A DNA stretch of 16,848 bases. It comes from Candidatus Omnitrophota bacterium. GTDB taxonomy: Bacteria > Omnitrophota > Koll11 > Zapsychrales > Fredricksoniimonadaceae. The position numbers were made by a program, and so were the translations under genes. The notes beneath the pieces are model-generated. The model had not been told where the DNA came from. It worked only from the letters and a program-made list of their open reading frames with translations, and made no database searches. Of this stretch, positions 7,995 to 14,227 are shown piece by piece (within the stretch, counting starts at the first letter, position 1; every line of letters starts with the position of its first letter). The stretch is taken from NCBI GenBank assembly GCA_015233705.1, contig JADFXE010000017.1, forward strand, positions 2,985 through 19,832. The letters are read 5' to 3'.

Positions 7995-8565
7995 CTTGTT
8001 TTTAGGAGGACTTATGGGATCTCAGGGAGAAGTTTTGTCCGCAGACTTGCATAAAGCGACCTTTGCCGGCGGATGTTTCTGGTGCATGCAGCCGCCGTTT
8101 GCCCAATTGGAAGGTGTTGTCTCGACAACCGTGGGCTACACAGGCGGGGACAAGCCGGATCCGACTTATGAGGAAGTCTCCTCGGGCACAACGGGTCACG
8201 TCGAGGCTATCCAGGTCGTTTACGATCCGAACAAGGTGTCTTATGACGTTCTTTTGGGATTATTCTGGCGGAGCATTGATCCGACCGACCCGCGCGGACA
8301 GTTCGCGGATCAGGGCAGTCAGTATCGTACGGCTATTTTTTATCAGGATGAGGAACAGCGGCGCCTGGCCGAGGAATCAAAAAAGCTGCTGACCGGTTCC
8401 GGGCGGTTTAGAAAACCGATCGCGACAGCCATCCTTCCGGCCAAGCCGTTCTATCCGGCCGAGGAATATCATCAGCAGTATTACCGCACGCATTCCATCC
8501 AGTATAAGCTCTACAAAAAAGGTTCCGGCCGGGAAGATTTCCTGGAAAAGACCTGGGGCCGGTAG
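7966..8565 (+). CDS. msrA: Peptide methionine sulfoxide reductase MsrA, copy 2
   Basis: Same 199-aa protein as the gene at 4595: signal peptide, GCFWC active site at 36-40, no MsrB fusion. The upstream hairpin and alternative internal start (ATG 8014 behind AGGAGG) are duplicated as well. It is complete and lies well inside the repeated block, 36 bp after pckA copy 2. Its existence as a second gene depends on the duplication being real. Confidence 0.88.
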   Translation: MKKINLLMLFLFLGGLMGSQGEVLSADLHKATFAGGCFWCMQPPFAQLEGVVSTTVGYTGGDKPDPTYEEVSSGTTGHVEAIQVVYDPNKVSYDVLLGLFWRSIDPTDPRGQFADQGSQYRTAIFYQDEEQRRLAEESKKLLTGSGRFRKPIATAILPAKPFYPAEEYHQQYYRTHSIQYKLYKKGSGREDFLEKTWGR

Positions 8566-8583
8566 CTTTCCGCAATTATTTTC

Positions 8584-8611
8584 TTGAATTCATGCGCCAA
8601 ATGCGTAGCAT
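8584..8611 (+). promoter_or_regulatory. Putative promoter of the Ada-like/S74 chimera (copy 2)
   Basis: Duplicate of the TTGAAT / 16 nt / TAGCAT element found at 5213-5240. If the duplication is real, this would drive the chimeric gene at 8651. Confidence 0.35.
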
Positions 8612-8650
8612 AGGAACAAATCACACTAACTTCAAAGGAAAGGAATGATC

Positions 8651-9640
8651 ATGAAGAAAATTTTGATCGCATTGATGGCGGGATGTTTTCTGGCCGGGGC
8701 TTGCGGGTTGGCGTCCGCTGAGGATCTCATCGGCAGCAAGAATTCGGACAAGTACCATTTGGCGACCTGTGCTACGGCGCAGAAGATCACGGCGGACAAC
8801 AAGGTGACTTTCAAGGACGCTGAGGCGGCTCTGAAAGCAGGCTATGCGCCGTGTCAGAAGTGCAAGCCTCCGGTGGTTTTTGTGGCGAGCAAGAATTCAA
8901 CAGTCTATCATTTGCCTTCTTGCAAAATGGCAGACAAGATCGTGGCCGATAACAAGGTCAAGTTTGATACGAATTTGTATAATGGAAGTGCTTATACTTT
9001 GAGCGAAAAAATGAGAATAACAAATGGCGGCAACGTCGGCATCGGGACGACGGCACCAATCTCGAAGCTTGACGTCAGAGGAGATATTAATACGAACGGC
9101 GCCCTGAGAATCAACGCCGATTGGGCCATTGGCGAAAGCGGTCAGGCGATATACGTTGGCACTACAGGGTCGAATAGCAGCGGTCAGCCATTAAGTTTGG
9201 TTTTTAGTACAACGGGCGGGTATAGAATGTTCATTGACCCCCAAGGCAACGTGGGCATCGGGGTGACAAATCCGACGGTGAAACTTGACGTTGCTGGCGA
9301 TGTTAAGGCCTATACCTACTACCACCAATCCGACAAGCGTCTTAAGGAAAACATTGCGCCGATCAAAGACGGCCTGGCCAAGGCCTTGGCGCTCGAAGGC
9401 GTGTCCTACAATCTGATCAAGGATCCGGGCAAGAAGCGCATCGGATTTATCGCCCAGGACGTGGAAAAAGTCATTCCGGAAGTGGTCCATACCGGTAATG
9501 ACAGCATGAAATCTGTCGAATACGGCGAGGTGACCGCGGTTCTCGTCGAGGCGATCAAGGGACAGCAAAAAGAGATCCTGGCGCAGAAAGCGATTTTGGA
9601 GAAGCAGCAGAAAGAGATCGACGAACTCAAGAAGCGGTAG
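8651..9640 (+). CDS. Chimera: Ada-like exported N-terminus fused in frame to S74-peptidase (tail-fibre type) C-terminus
   Basis: 329 aa. Residues 1-107 match the Ada-like exported protein at 5280 (signal peptide, one whole domain H36/C40/C68/C71, and a second domain lacking its CxxC). Codon 107 spans the joint at 8970/8971. Then follow two fibre-like repeats (GNVGIGTTAPISKLDVRGD and GNVGIGVTNPTVKLDVAGD) and a Peptidase_S74 / intramolecular chaperone domain from about 227: SDKRLKENI with the S227-K232 pair spaced as in the known Ser-Lys dyad, IGFIAQDVEKVIPE and SVEYGEVTAVLVEAI, ending in a coiled coil rich in Q/K/E. S74 domains trimerise fibre proteins and cleave themselves off. The 5' part of the original S74 gene is missing. 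The signal peptide in front of a surface-fibre module could be functional, but the joint lies at the edge of a perfect repeat and may be artificial. Confidence 0.75.
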   Translation: MKKILIALMAGCFLAGACGLASAEDLIGSKNSDKYHLATCATAQKITADNKVTFKDAEAALKAGYAPCQKCKPPVVFVASKNSTVYHLPSCKMADKIVADNKVKFDTNLYNGSAYTLSEKMRITNGGNVGIGTTAPISKLDVRGDINTNGALRINADWAIGESGQAIYVGTTGSNSSGQPLSLVFSTTGGYRMFIDPQGNVGIGVTNPTVKLDVAGDVKAYTYYHQSDKRLKENIAPIKDGLAKALALEGVSYNLIKDPGKKRIGFIAQDVEKVIPEVVHTGNDSMKSVEYGEVTAVLVEAIKGQQKEILAQKAILEKQQKEIDELKKR

Positions 9641-9651
9641 GTTGAGAATCC

Positions 9652-9665
9652 GTGTCCCCAGATTT
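9652..9665 (-). repeat. Solitary degenerate unit of the RAYT-associated repeat
   Basis: GTGTCCCCAGATTT differs by one base from the GTGTCCCCGGATTT core of the arrays at 10852-12167. It lies 12 bp after the S74 stop codon, about 1.2 kb before the left array, and is oriented like the right array. It could be an old dispersed copy; a 13/14 match could also occur by chance. Confidence 0.4.
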
Positions 9666-9700
9666 GCTGCAGATTTGATAAATCTTACAAGGAGCCCCTG

Positions 9701-10831
9701 ATGACCCAAAAGAATGCCACCCTCTCTGTCTTTCTCCTGTGCGCTACGCTCCTGGGCTTGACCGCTCCAATAGCCCAGGCCACAGTCACCACGGTCACTG
9801 TCACGCTGGGCACGTCAGACCTGACCGACACCTCCACCCTGCTGGATATCACTAATTTGATCTCGCCTTACCTGACGACCGGCATCACCAAGGGCTTCAA
9901 GGTCGCTGTTGCCGCCAACAATTGTTTCCAGGTCACCAACACGACGGGTGTGGCCATTTACATCCCGGCGACCACAGCAGGGGAATGGACATCTTTTCAC
10001 AATGCTGCCGCGGCCCGTACCGTCGGCTCCGGGAACGTCTCTATCACGGACGGCTGCGCGTGCACACCCACCAGCACCTGCCCGGTGTGCGGATTTCCCG
10101 CCGGGACAACGGACGGATGCAATGCCTGCGTCGATAGCTGCAATTACGGTGCTGGATACACGTGTAGCGGTAACCAGTGTGTCTGCGCCAGCGGAATAAT
10201 AGCTGGCGGCGTCTGCTGCCAGGCCGGACAAGTGGGTTACGGCGGGGCCTGTTGCACGCCAACGGCTTGCGGCACCAAATGCGCCGGGGACGATGGCTGC
10301 GGCACGGCCTGTGCCTACGATTGTGTCGCCAACCTTGGCAACAACTTTACATGCGGGCCTTCCAATACCTGCGTCTGCGCCAACAGCTGCCTGGAAGGAA
10401 ATGTCTGCGGGGCATGCCCAGTGAATCAGTCCTGCTCTAATTCGAACGGCGGAAGCTGTGTCTGCAATACAGGCACCTGCGGCCCAAGCTGCACAGTCTG
10501 CGGCGCCGGAACGTCATGCGTGAGCGAAGCATGCGTCGCCACCGCGCCCTGCGCAGGACAACTGTGTCAAAATTGCTCCGGCACGGGTTGCATCTACAAT
10601 GATACCTGCACAATCAGCGGTAGTCCCCTCGCTGGCCAGTTACAATGTTCTGCCGGCTGTAGATCATCTACAGACACCGTTAACAACCTTACTGGCAGTT
10701 CTGGTCCCTGCATACCTTTTTGGAAAAATCTCGTTAAAAAATATTTCATTTCAAATTCAGGCGGCAGCATAGGCGCTGGAGCTTGCACTCTGCGTGTTAA
10801 CTGTGTTTGCAATACAGCAACTTGCCCGTAA
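9701..10831 (+). CDS. Secreted cysteine-rich protein of unknown function
   Basis: 376 aa; ATG 9701 follows AAGGAG with 7-8 nt spacing. A signal peptide (about 1-27, ending in PIAQA before TVTTV) is followed by a Thr/Val-rich domain of about 100 residues with a single Cys. A tail of about 250 residues then holds some 45 cysteines. Recurrent motifs are CVC (NQCVC, NTCVC, GSCVC, NCVCN), GVCC/GACC pairs, and ACGTKCAGDDGCGTACAYDC. The spacing recalls EGF-like or other disulfide-dense extracellular repeats, but I do not recognise a named family. The product is almost certainly exported and disulfide-bonded or metal-loaded. It starts 60 bp after the S74 gene on the same strand, so the two could form a cell-surface operon. 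It stops 20 bp before the left repeat array, leaving no room for its own terminator outside the array. Confidence 0.75.
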   Translation: MTQKNATLSVFLLCATLLGLTAPIAQATVTTVTVTLGTSDLTDTSTLLDITNLISPYLTTGITKGFKVAVAANNCFQVTNTTGVAIYIPATTAGEWTSFHNAAAARTVGSGNVSITDGCACTPTSTCPVCGFPAGTTDGCNACVDSCNYGAGYTCSGNQCVCASGIIAGGVCCQAGQVGYGGACCTPTACGTKCAGDDGCGTACAYDCVANLGNNFTCGPSNTCVCANSCLEGNVCGACPVNQSCSNSNGGSCVCNTGTCGPSCTVCGAGTSCVSEACVATAPCAGQLCQNCSGTGCIYNDTCTISGSPLAGQLQCSAGCRSSTDTVNNLTGSSGPCIPFWKNLVKKYFISNSGGSIGAGACTLRVNCVCNTATCP

Positions 10832-10851
10832 GTGGACGGCAATAATAATGG

Positions 10852-11139
10852 AAATCCGGGGAAAATCCGGGGACAGAAAATCCGAAAATCCGGGAAATCC
10901 GGGGACACATACCAATAAATCCGGGGACACTAAATCCGGGGACACATTACATTTTCGATTAAATCCGTAAATCCGGGGACACATTACATTTTCGATTTAA
11001 AATCCGGGGACACATACCAATAAATCCGGGGACACTAAATCCGGGGAAATCCGGGGACACATTACATTTTCGATTAGTGGAAAATCCGGGGACACATACC
11101 AATAAATCCGGGGACACAAATCCGGGGACACATACCAAT
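10852..11139 (+). repeat. Left repeat array of the RAYT element (16 units, AAATCCGGGGACAC orientation)
   Basis: Sixteen head-to-tail units each begin AAATCCG and are cut at different points on the other side. Starts: 10852, 10863, 10878, 10886, 10895, 10917, 10932, 10961, 10969, 11000, 11022, 11037, 11047, 11082, 11104, 11118. Three long forms recur after AAATCCGGGG: ACACATACCAAT, ACAC(T), and ACACATTACATTTTCGATT. Others stop after AAATCCG (10878, 10961), AAATCCGGG (10886) or AAATCCGGGG (10852, 11037). There are no constant-length spacers, so this is not a CRISPR. Confidence 0.95.
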
Positions 11140-11283
11140 AAAACAGCGCACCCCTTGTTTTTCACGTATTCTGATGTTATCCTTCCACTATCCCGCCAAG
11201 ACCCCCCCCTCTTGGAAAATAACCAATAATCCATAAAACGTATCAGATACTCCCCCGCATCTGAGAACATCGGGAGGATGTCT
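11140..11283 (+). promoter_or_regulatory. Leader of the RAYT gene with possible Shine-Dalgarno-masking structure
   Basis: This non-repetitive leader separates the left array from the transposase. TCAGAT (11243-11248) can pair with ATCTGA (11259-11264). The loop contains CTCCC (11250-11254), complementary to GGGAG (11272-11276) of the ribosome-binding site. A translation-limiting fold would suit a transposase gene, but the stems are short (5-6 bp). I see no convincing promoter in it. Confidence 0.25.
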
Positions 11284-11952
11284 ATGGCCAGACGTTATCG
11301 GGTTGTTGTCCCGGGTTTTCCTCATCATGTGGCTCAGCGCGGCAACCGGCGGATGAAGGTCTTCTTTTGCGAACAGGACCGGCAAGAATACATGAACCTT
11401 CTCAAAGAACATCTGTTGGCCGAAGGAGTGCAACTATGGGCGTATTGCCTGATGGACAATCATGTCCACCTGGTCCTTGTCCCGTCGAGCCGTGAAGGCC
11501 TGGCCCGGGCCGTAGGTGACACGCACCGGTTTTATACCAGAATGGTGAACTTCCGGGAACGCTGGCGGGGATATCTTTGGCAGGGACGATTCGGCAGCTT
11601 TGTGATGGGTGAGACATACCTTTTAAGGGCGATCAGATATGTAGAAAGAAACCCCCTGGAAGCCGGGCTGACCACAAAGGCTGAGGACTATTCTTGGTCG
11701 AGCGCCAGAGCCCATATCAAAGGAGAGGCGGATTCGTATTTGTCTTTCTGCCCGCTATTGCCGCGCGCGGCGGAATGGGGAAAATATGTGAACTCCCGAC
11801 GGACAGATGGTGAGATCGAGCTTATCCGCAAACACAACCGCACCGGCAGGCCGTTCGGAGACGATCTCTTTCTTGGACAGGTCGCAGAACTGTCAGGGAT
11901 CAGCGTGGATGACCTGAAGGGACGGAAACCGGGGCGGCCACGAAAAATATAA
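11284..11952 (+). CDS. REP-associated tyrosine transposase (RAYT, Y1/HUH family)
   Basis: 222 aa. The N-terminus MARRYRVVVPGFPHHVAQRGN, the HUH motif in MDNHVHLV (H60, H62) and AIRYVERNPLEAGL (probable catalytic Tyr Y119) are diagnostic of the Y1_Tnp/TnpA-REP branch of IS200/IS605-like enzymes. The C-terminal tail (HNRTGRPFGDD ... GRKPGRPRKI) is typical of RAYTs. These enzymes nick single-stranded DNA at short REP-type repeats. I prefer ATG 11284 to ATG 11278 because GGGAGG ends at 11277, directly against the first ATG but 6 nt from the second. The last codons and the TAA stop (11950-11952) are part of the first right-array unit. No TnpB or other passenger gene is present. The gene looks intact, so the enzyme may be active. 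Confidence 0.93.
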   Translation: MARRYRVVVPGFPHHVAQRGNRRMKVFFCEQDRQEYMNLLKEHLLAEGVQLWAYCLMDNHVHLVLVPSSREGLARAVGDTHRFYTRMVNFRERWRGYLWQGRFGSFVMGETYLLRAIRYVERNPLEAGLTTKAEDYSWSSARAHIKGEADSYLSFCPLLPRAAEWGKYVNSRRTDGEIELIRKHNRTGRPFGDDLFLGQVAELSGISVDDLKGRKPGRPRKI

Positions 11953-12167
11953 TGTGTCCCCGGATTTTAAAAATATAATGTGTCCCCGGATTTTTCGAAA
12001 ATGTAATGTGTCCCCGGATTTCATGTGTCCCCGGATTTAAAAATATAATGTGTCCCCGGATTTCATGTGTCCCCGGATTTAAAAATATAATGTGTCCCCG
12101 GATTTCCCCGGATTTCTCCCCGGATTTCTATGTGTCCCCGGATTTCTCACTATGTGTCCCCGGATTT
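11943..12167 (-). repeat. Right repeat array of the RAYT element (11 units, opposite orientation)
   Basis: On the plus strand each unit ends CGGATTT: 11961-11967, 11987-11993, 12015-12021, 12032-12038, 12057-12063, 12074-12080, 12099-12105, 12109-12115, 12121-12127, 12139-12145, 12161-12167. The full core is TGTGTCCCCGGATTT. Upstream extensions vary: AAAAATATAA repeated four times, CGAAAATGTAA once, CA twice, CTA, CTCACTA. Two units are cut down to CCCCGGATTT and CTCCCCGGATTT. Read on the minus strand these have the same fixed AAATCCG end and variable other end as the left array. The CGAAAATGTAATG form matches the long form of the left array, showing common origin. Confidence 0.95.
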
Positions 12168-12193
12168 CTCATTCGCGCTAGATCCCTAAAAAC

Positions 12194-12224
12194 ACAAAAA
12201 AAGGCCCGTCAAACGACGGGCCCT
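12194..12224 (-). terminator. Intrinsic terminator of the acd-etfB-etfA operon
   Basis: On the minus strand GGCCCGTC (12222-12215) and GACGGGCC (12210-12203) form an 8-bp stem around a GTTT loop. A run of seven T's and then GTGTTTTT follows. It lies 26 bp beyond the etfA stop codon and is a textbook Rho-independent terminator. It also separates the operon from the repeat array, which ends at 12167. Confidence 0.92.
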
Positions 12225-12248
12225 GTGAGAAAGCAAGATGTGCGGCGA

Positions 12249-13445
12249 TCACAGAACTTCCTTGAACCGCTTGGTCAAAAGCGGGACGATCTCGAACAGA
12301 TCGCCGACAATACCGTAGTTGGCGACATTAAAGATCGGGGCGCTAGGGTCACGGTTAATTGCAATGATGATATCCGCTGACTGCATGCCGACCAGATGCT
12401 GGATCTGCCCCGAAATACCGCAGGCGATATAAACCTTGGGACACACGGTCTTCCCGGTCTGTCCGACCTGATGGGAATACGGCATCCACCCCTCGTCGAT
12501 CGCTGCACGCGATGCGCCGACCGCGCCGTTCAAAACCTTGGCCAGATCTTCCAGGATCTTGAAGTTCTCGGCCCCGCCCATGGCGCGTCCGCCGGAAACG
12601 ATCACATTGGCTTCCGTGATATTGATCGTGGAGGTGATCTCATCGACGACATTAAGGACCTTGGTGCGGGAAAGGAAGAACGTTTTGTCAAACTCAACGA
12701 CCTCGACAACACCTTTTCTCTTGGTGTTGACCTCGGCCTCTTTCATGACCTTGTGGCGAACCGTCGCGCACTGCGGCCGGTGATTCTTGGAAAGAATCGT
12801 GGCCATGATGTTGCCGCCGAACGCCGGGCGCGTCTGCATGAGAAAACGCTCCTTGGGATCAACATCCAGCGCCGTGCAATCTGCAGTCAAACCAACACGA
12901 AGCTGAACAGCCACCCGGGACATGACCGAACGGCCGATGGCGGTCGCCGGGCACAGAAGGATCTCGGGCCTGTGCTTGCGAATAAGATTCGACACCATGC
13001 GGGCATAGGCCTCATCGAGCATGTGCTCGATTTTGGGGTCATCAACAACAAAAACCTTGTCAGCGCCGCGATGGATCAGGTCCTGCGCCTTGTCCTTGAC
13101 ATTGTGCCCCATCAGGATACAACCCACATCGGTCTTCAGCTTATCCGCCAGCTCCCTGGCCTTCCCTAATAATTCAAACGTCACAGACTGGACTACACCT
13201 TTGCGCTGCTCGGCAAAGACCCATACGCCGCGGTACTTCTCGATATCCGGGGTCTGGGTGGTCTCGCGAACGATCTCAATGGCAAAAACCTTGCGGCATG
13301 CCTCGACGCAGGAACCGCACAGTGTGCACTTGTCCAGATCGATCACGGCCTTCTTGTCCACCATGGTGATGGCATCAAACGGACAGGCCTTCACGCACAG
13401 GCTGCAACCAATACATTTATCCTTGTAAACTGTTATTCCGCTCAT
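12249..13445 (-). CDS. etfA: Electron transfer flavoprotein alpha subunit with N-terminal 2[4Fe-4S] ferredoxin domain
   Basis: 398 aa, longer than ordinary EtfA (about 315-330) because of an N-terminal ferredoxin module. It has two CxxCxxCxxxC motifs: C11/C14/C17/C21 followed by Pro, and C40/C43/C46/C50. The rest is a normal EtfA: an N-terminal domain, then the FAD-binding C-terminus with GGRAMGGAENF, GASRAAIDEGWMPYSHQVGQTGKTV, YIACGISGQIQHLVGM and IIAINRDPSAPIFNVANYGIVGD. ETF-alpha subunits with such an extension are known in CarE of Acetobacterium woodii and in lactate dehydrogenase/ETF complexes, where the extra clusters are thought to help pass electrons to ferredoxin. It is the last gene of the operon; its ATG overlaps the etfB stop by 4 nt (ATGA), indicating coupled translation. 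Confidence 0.95.
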   Translation of the reverse strand: MSGITVYKDKCIGCSLCVKACPFDAITMVDKKAVIDLDKCTLCGSCVEACRKVFAIEIVRETTQTPDIEKYRGVWVFAEQRKGVVQSVTFELLGKARELADKLKTDVGCILMGHNVKDKAQDLIHRGADKVFVVDDPKIEHMLDEAYARMVSNLIRKHRPEILLCPATAIGRSVMSRVAVQLRVGLTADCTALDVDPKERFLMQTRPAFGGNIMATILSKNHRPQCATVRHKVMKEAEVNTKRKGVVEVVEFDKTFFLSRTKVLNVVDEITSTINITEANVIVSGGRAMGGAENFKILEDLAKVLNGAVGASRAAIDEGWMPYSHQVGQTGKTVCPKVYIACGISGQIQHLVGMQSADIIIAINRDPSAPIFNVANYGIVGDLFEIVPLLTKRFKEVL

Positions 13446-14227
13446 TTTACGTTTAACACCTTTATAGCATCTACCAGTTGATTGACCGCCTGCTGCGGCT
13501 CACCCTCGAAGATCTGCCCCTTGGAGCGCGGCGGCGGGGTAAAAATACTCAGCACCCACGTCGGCGATCCTTTTAAACCTATACGACTCTCTTCAGCACC
13601 AATATCAGCAGCCTTCCAAACCGTGATGACTGCCGACTTGGCCTTCATCTTGCCTTTTAACGAAGGCAGGCGTGGCATATTGATCTCTTTCACAACCGTG
13701 ATAAGACACGGAAATTTCGTCTGAACGACCTCGTAACCATCCTCGGTCATGCGCTCGGCCGTGATCAGGCCGTCCTTGATCTCTTCGATCTTGCGAACAT
13801 ACGTGATCTGGGGAATATCCAATATCGCCGCGATCCCGGGCCCGACCTGGGCCGTATCGCCGTCGATCGCCTGCTTGCCGCAGATGACCAGGTCGTAATC
13901 CTTGATCTTTTCGATCGCCTTGGAAAGGGTATAACCGGTAGCCAGGGTGTCTGACCCGGCGAAAGCACGGTCGCTGACAAGAACGCCTTCATCGCACCCC
14001 AGGGAAATGGCTTCCCGAAGGATCGCCTCGGCCTGCGGCGGCCCCATGGTCAGGACAATGACCTTGCCGCCGTGCTTTTCCTTGAGCCGCACGCCCTCTT
14101 CAATGGCATACGCATCAAAAGGATTGACGATGGACTTGACGCCGTCCCTGACGAGATTCTTCGTGACTGGATCGATCCTGACTTCTGTTGTGTCCGGAAC
14201 CTGTTTTATGCAGACTATGATATTCAT
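13442..14227 (-). CDS. etfB: Electron transfer flavoprotein beta subunit (bifurcating-type signature)
   Basis: 261 aa, normal length. MNIIVCIKQVPDTTEVRID, NPFDAYAIEEGVRLKE and CGKQAIDGDTAQVGPGIA are EtfB signatures. The DGDTAQVGP segment (122-130) is the form found in bifurcating or NAD-linked ETFs such as clostridial EtfB and CarD. Mitochondrial-type non-bifurcating ETFs have a DDDCNQTGQ-like sequence at this place. The second FAD, in the beta subunit, is the bifurcation site in characterised members. The C-terminus IFTPPPRSKGQIFEG is also usual. It overlaps both neighbours by 4 nt (with acd at 14224-14227 and with etfA at 13442-13445), so the three subunits are translationally coupled. Confidence 0.95.
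   Translation of the reverse strand: MNIIVCIKQVPDTTEVRIDPVTKNLVRDGVKSIVNPFDAYAIEEGVRLKEKHGGKVIVLTMGPPQAEAILREAISLGCDEGVLVSDRAFAGSDTLATGYTLSKAIEKIKDYDLVICGKQAIDGDTAQVGPGIAAILDIPQITYVRKIEEIKDGLITAERMTEDGYEVVQTKFPCLITVVKEINMPRLPSLKGKMKAKSAVITVWKAADIGAEESRIGLKGSPTWVLSIFTPPPRSKGQIFEGEPQQAVNQLVDAIKVLNVK

Larger units (their letters stand above)
6262..8970 (+). repeat. 2.7-kb direct repeat, copy 2
   Basis: Duplicate of 2891-5599 at offset 3371. Its left edge sits inside the EamA gene and its right edge inside the Ada-like gene, where it is joined to an S74-domain gene. Both edges therefore interrupt genes, unlike copy 1, whose edges are invisible in gene terms. The 662 bp between the copies (5600-6261) are unique. 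Confidence 0.95.
10852..12167 (+). mobile_element. RAYT locus: transposase gene between inverted repeat arrays
   Basis: The transposase gene at 11284 is flanked on the left by 16 AAATCCG units and on the right by 11 units in the opposite orientation. The whole locus is therefore an imperfect inverted repeat of about 290 and 225 bp around an 0.8-kb centre. No target-site duplication is visible at the outer ends (AATAATGG on the left, CTCATTCG on the right), as expected for HUH/Y1 single-strand transposition. It lies between the Cys-rich gene and the acd-etfBA terminator and interrupts no visible gene. Confidence 0.75.

Noticed and set aside
8645..9640. S74 gene as evidence of a prophage
   Set aside because: No capsid, terminase, integrase or other tail genes nearby. 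S74 domains also occur on bacterial surface proteins, and the gene sits next to a secreted Cys-rich protein.
10757..11270. Minus-strand reading frames over the left array with repeated VCVPGF-type peptides
   Set aside because: Same repeat translated on the other strand; no start context, and they overlap the Cys-rich gene end.
10852..12167. The arrays as a CRISPR locus
   Set aside because: Repeats are about 7-29 bases long and abut directly; there are no spacers of constant length and no cas genes. The orientation flips across a RAYT gene.
12006..12380. A 124-codon plus-strand reading frame beginning MCPRISCVPGF
   Set aside because: It is a translation of the repeat array (recurring CPRIS/CVPGF) running on through the terminator into antisense etfA; no ribosome site or independent family support.
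12396..13169. 257-codon plus-strand reading frame opposite etfA
   Set aside because: Antisense shadow of a well-supported ETF alpha gene; no recognisable protein features.
13245..13252. ATCCGGGG inside etfA as another repeat unit
   Set aside because: Only 8 bases match, neighbours do not extend the match, and it is inside conserved coding sequence.
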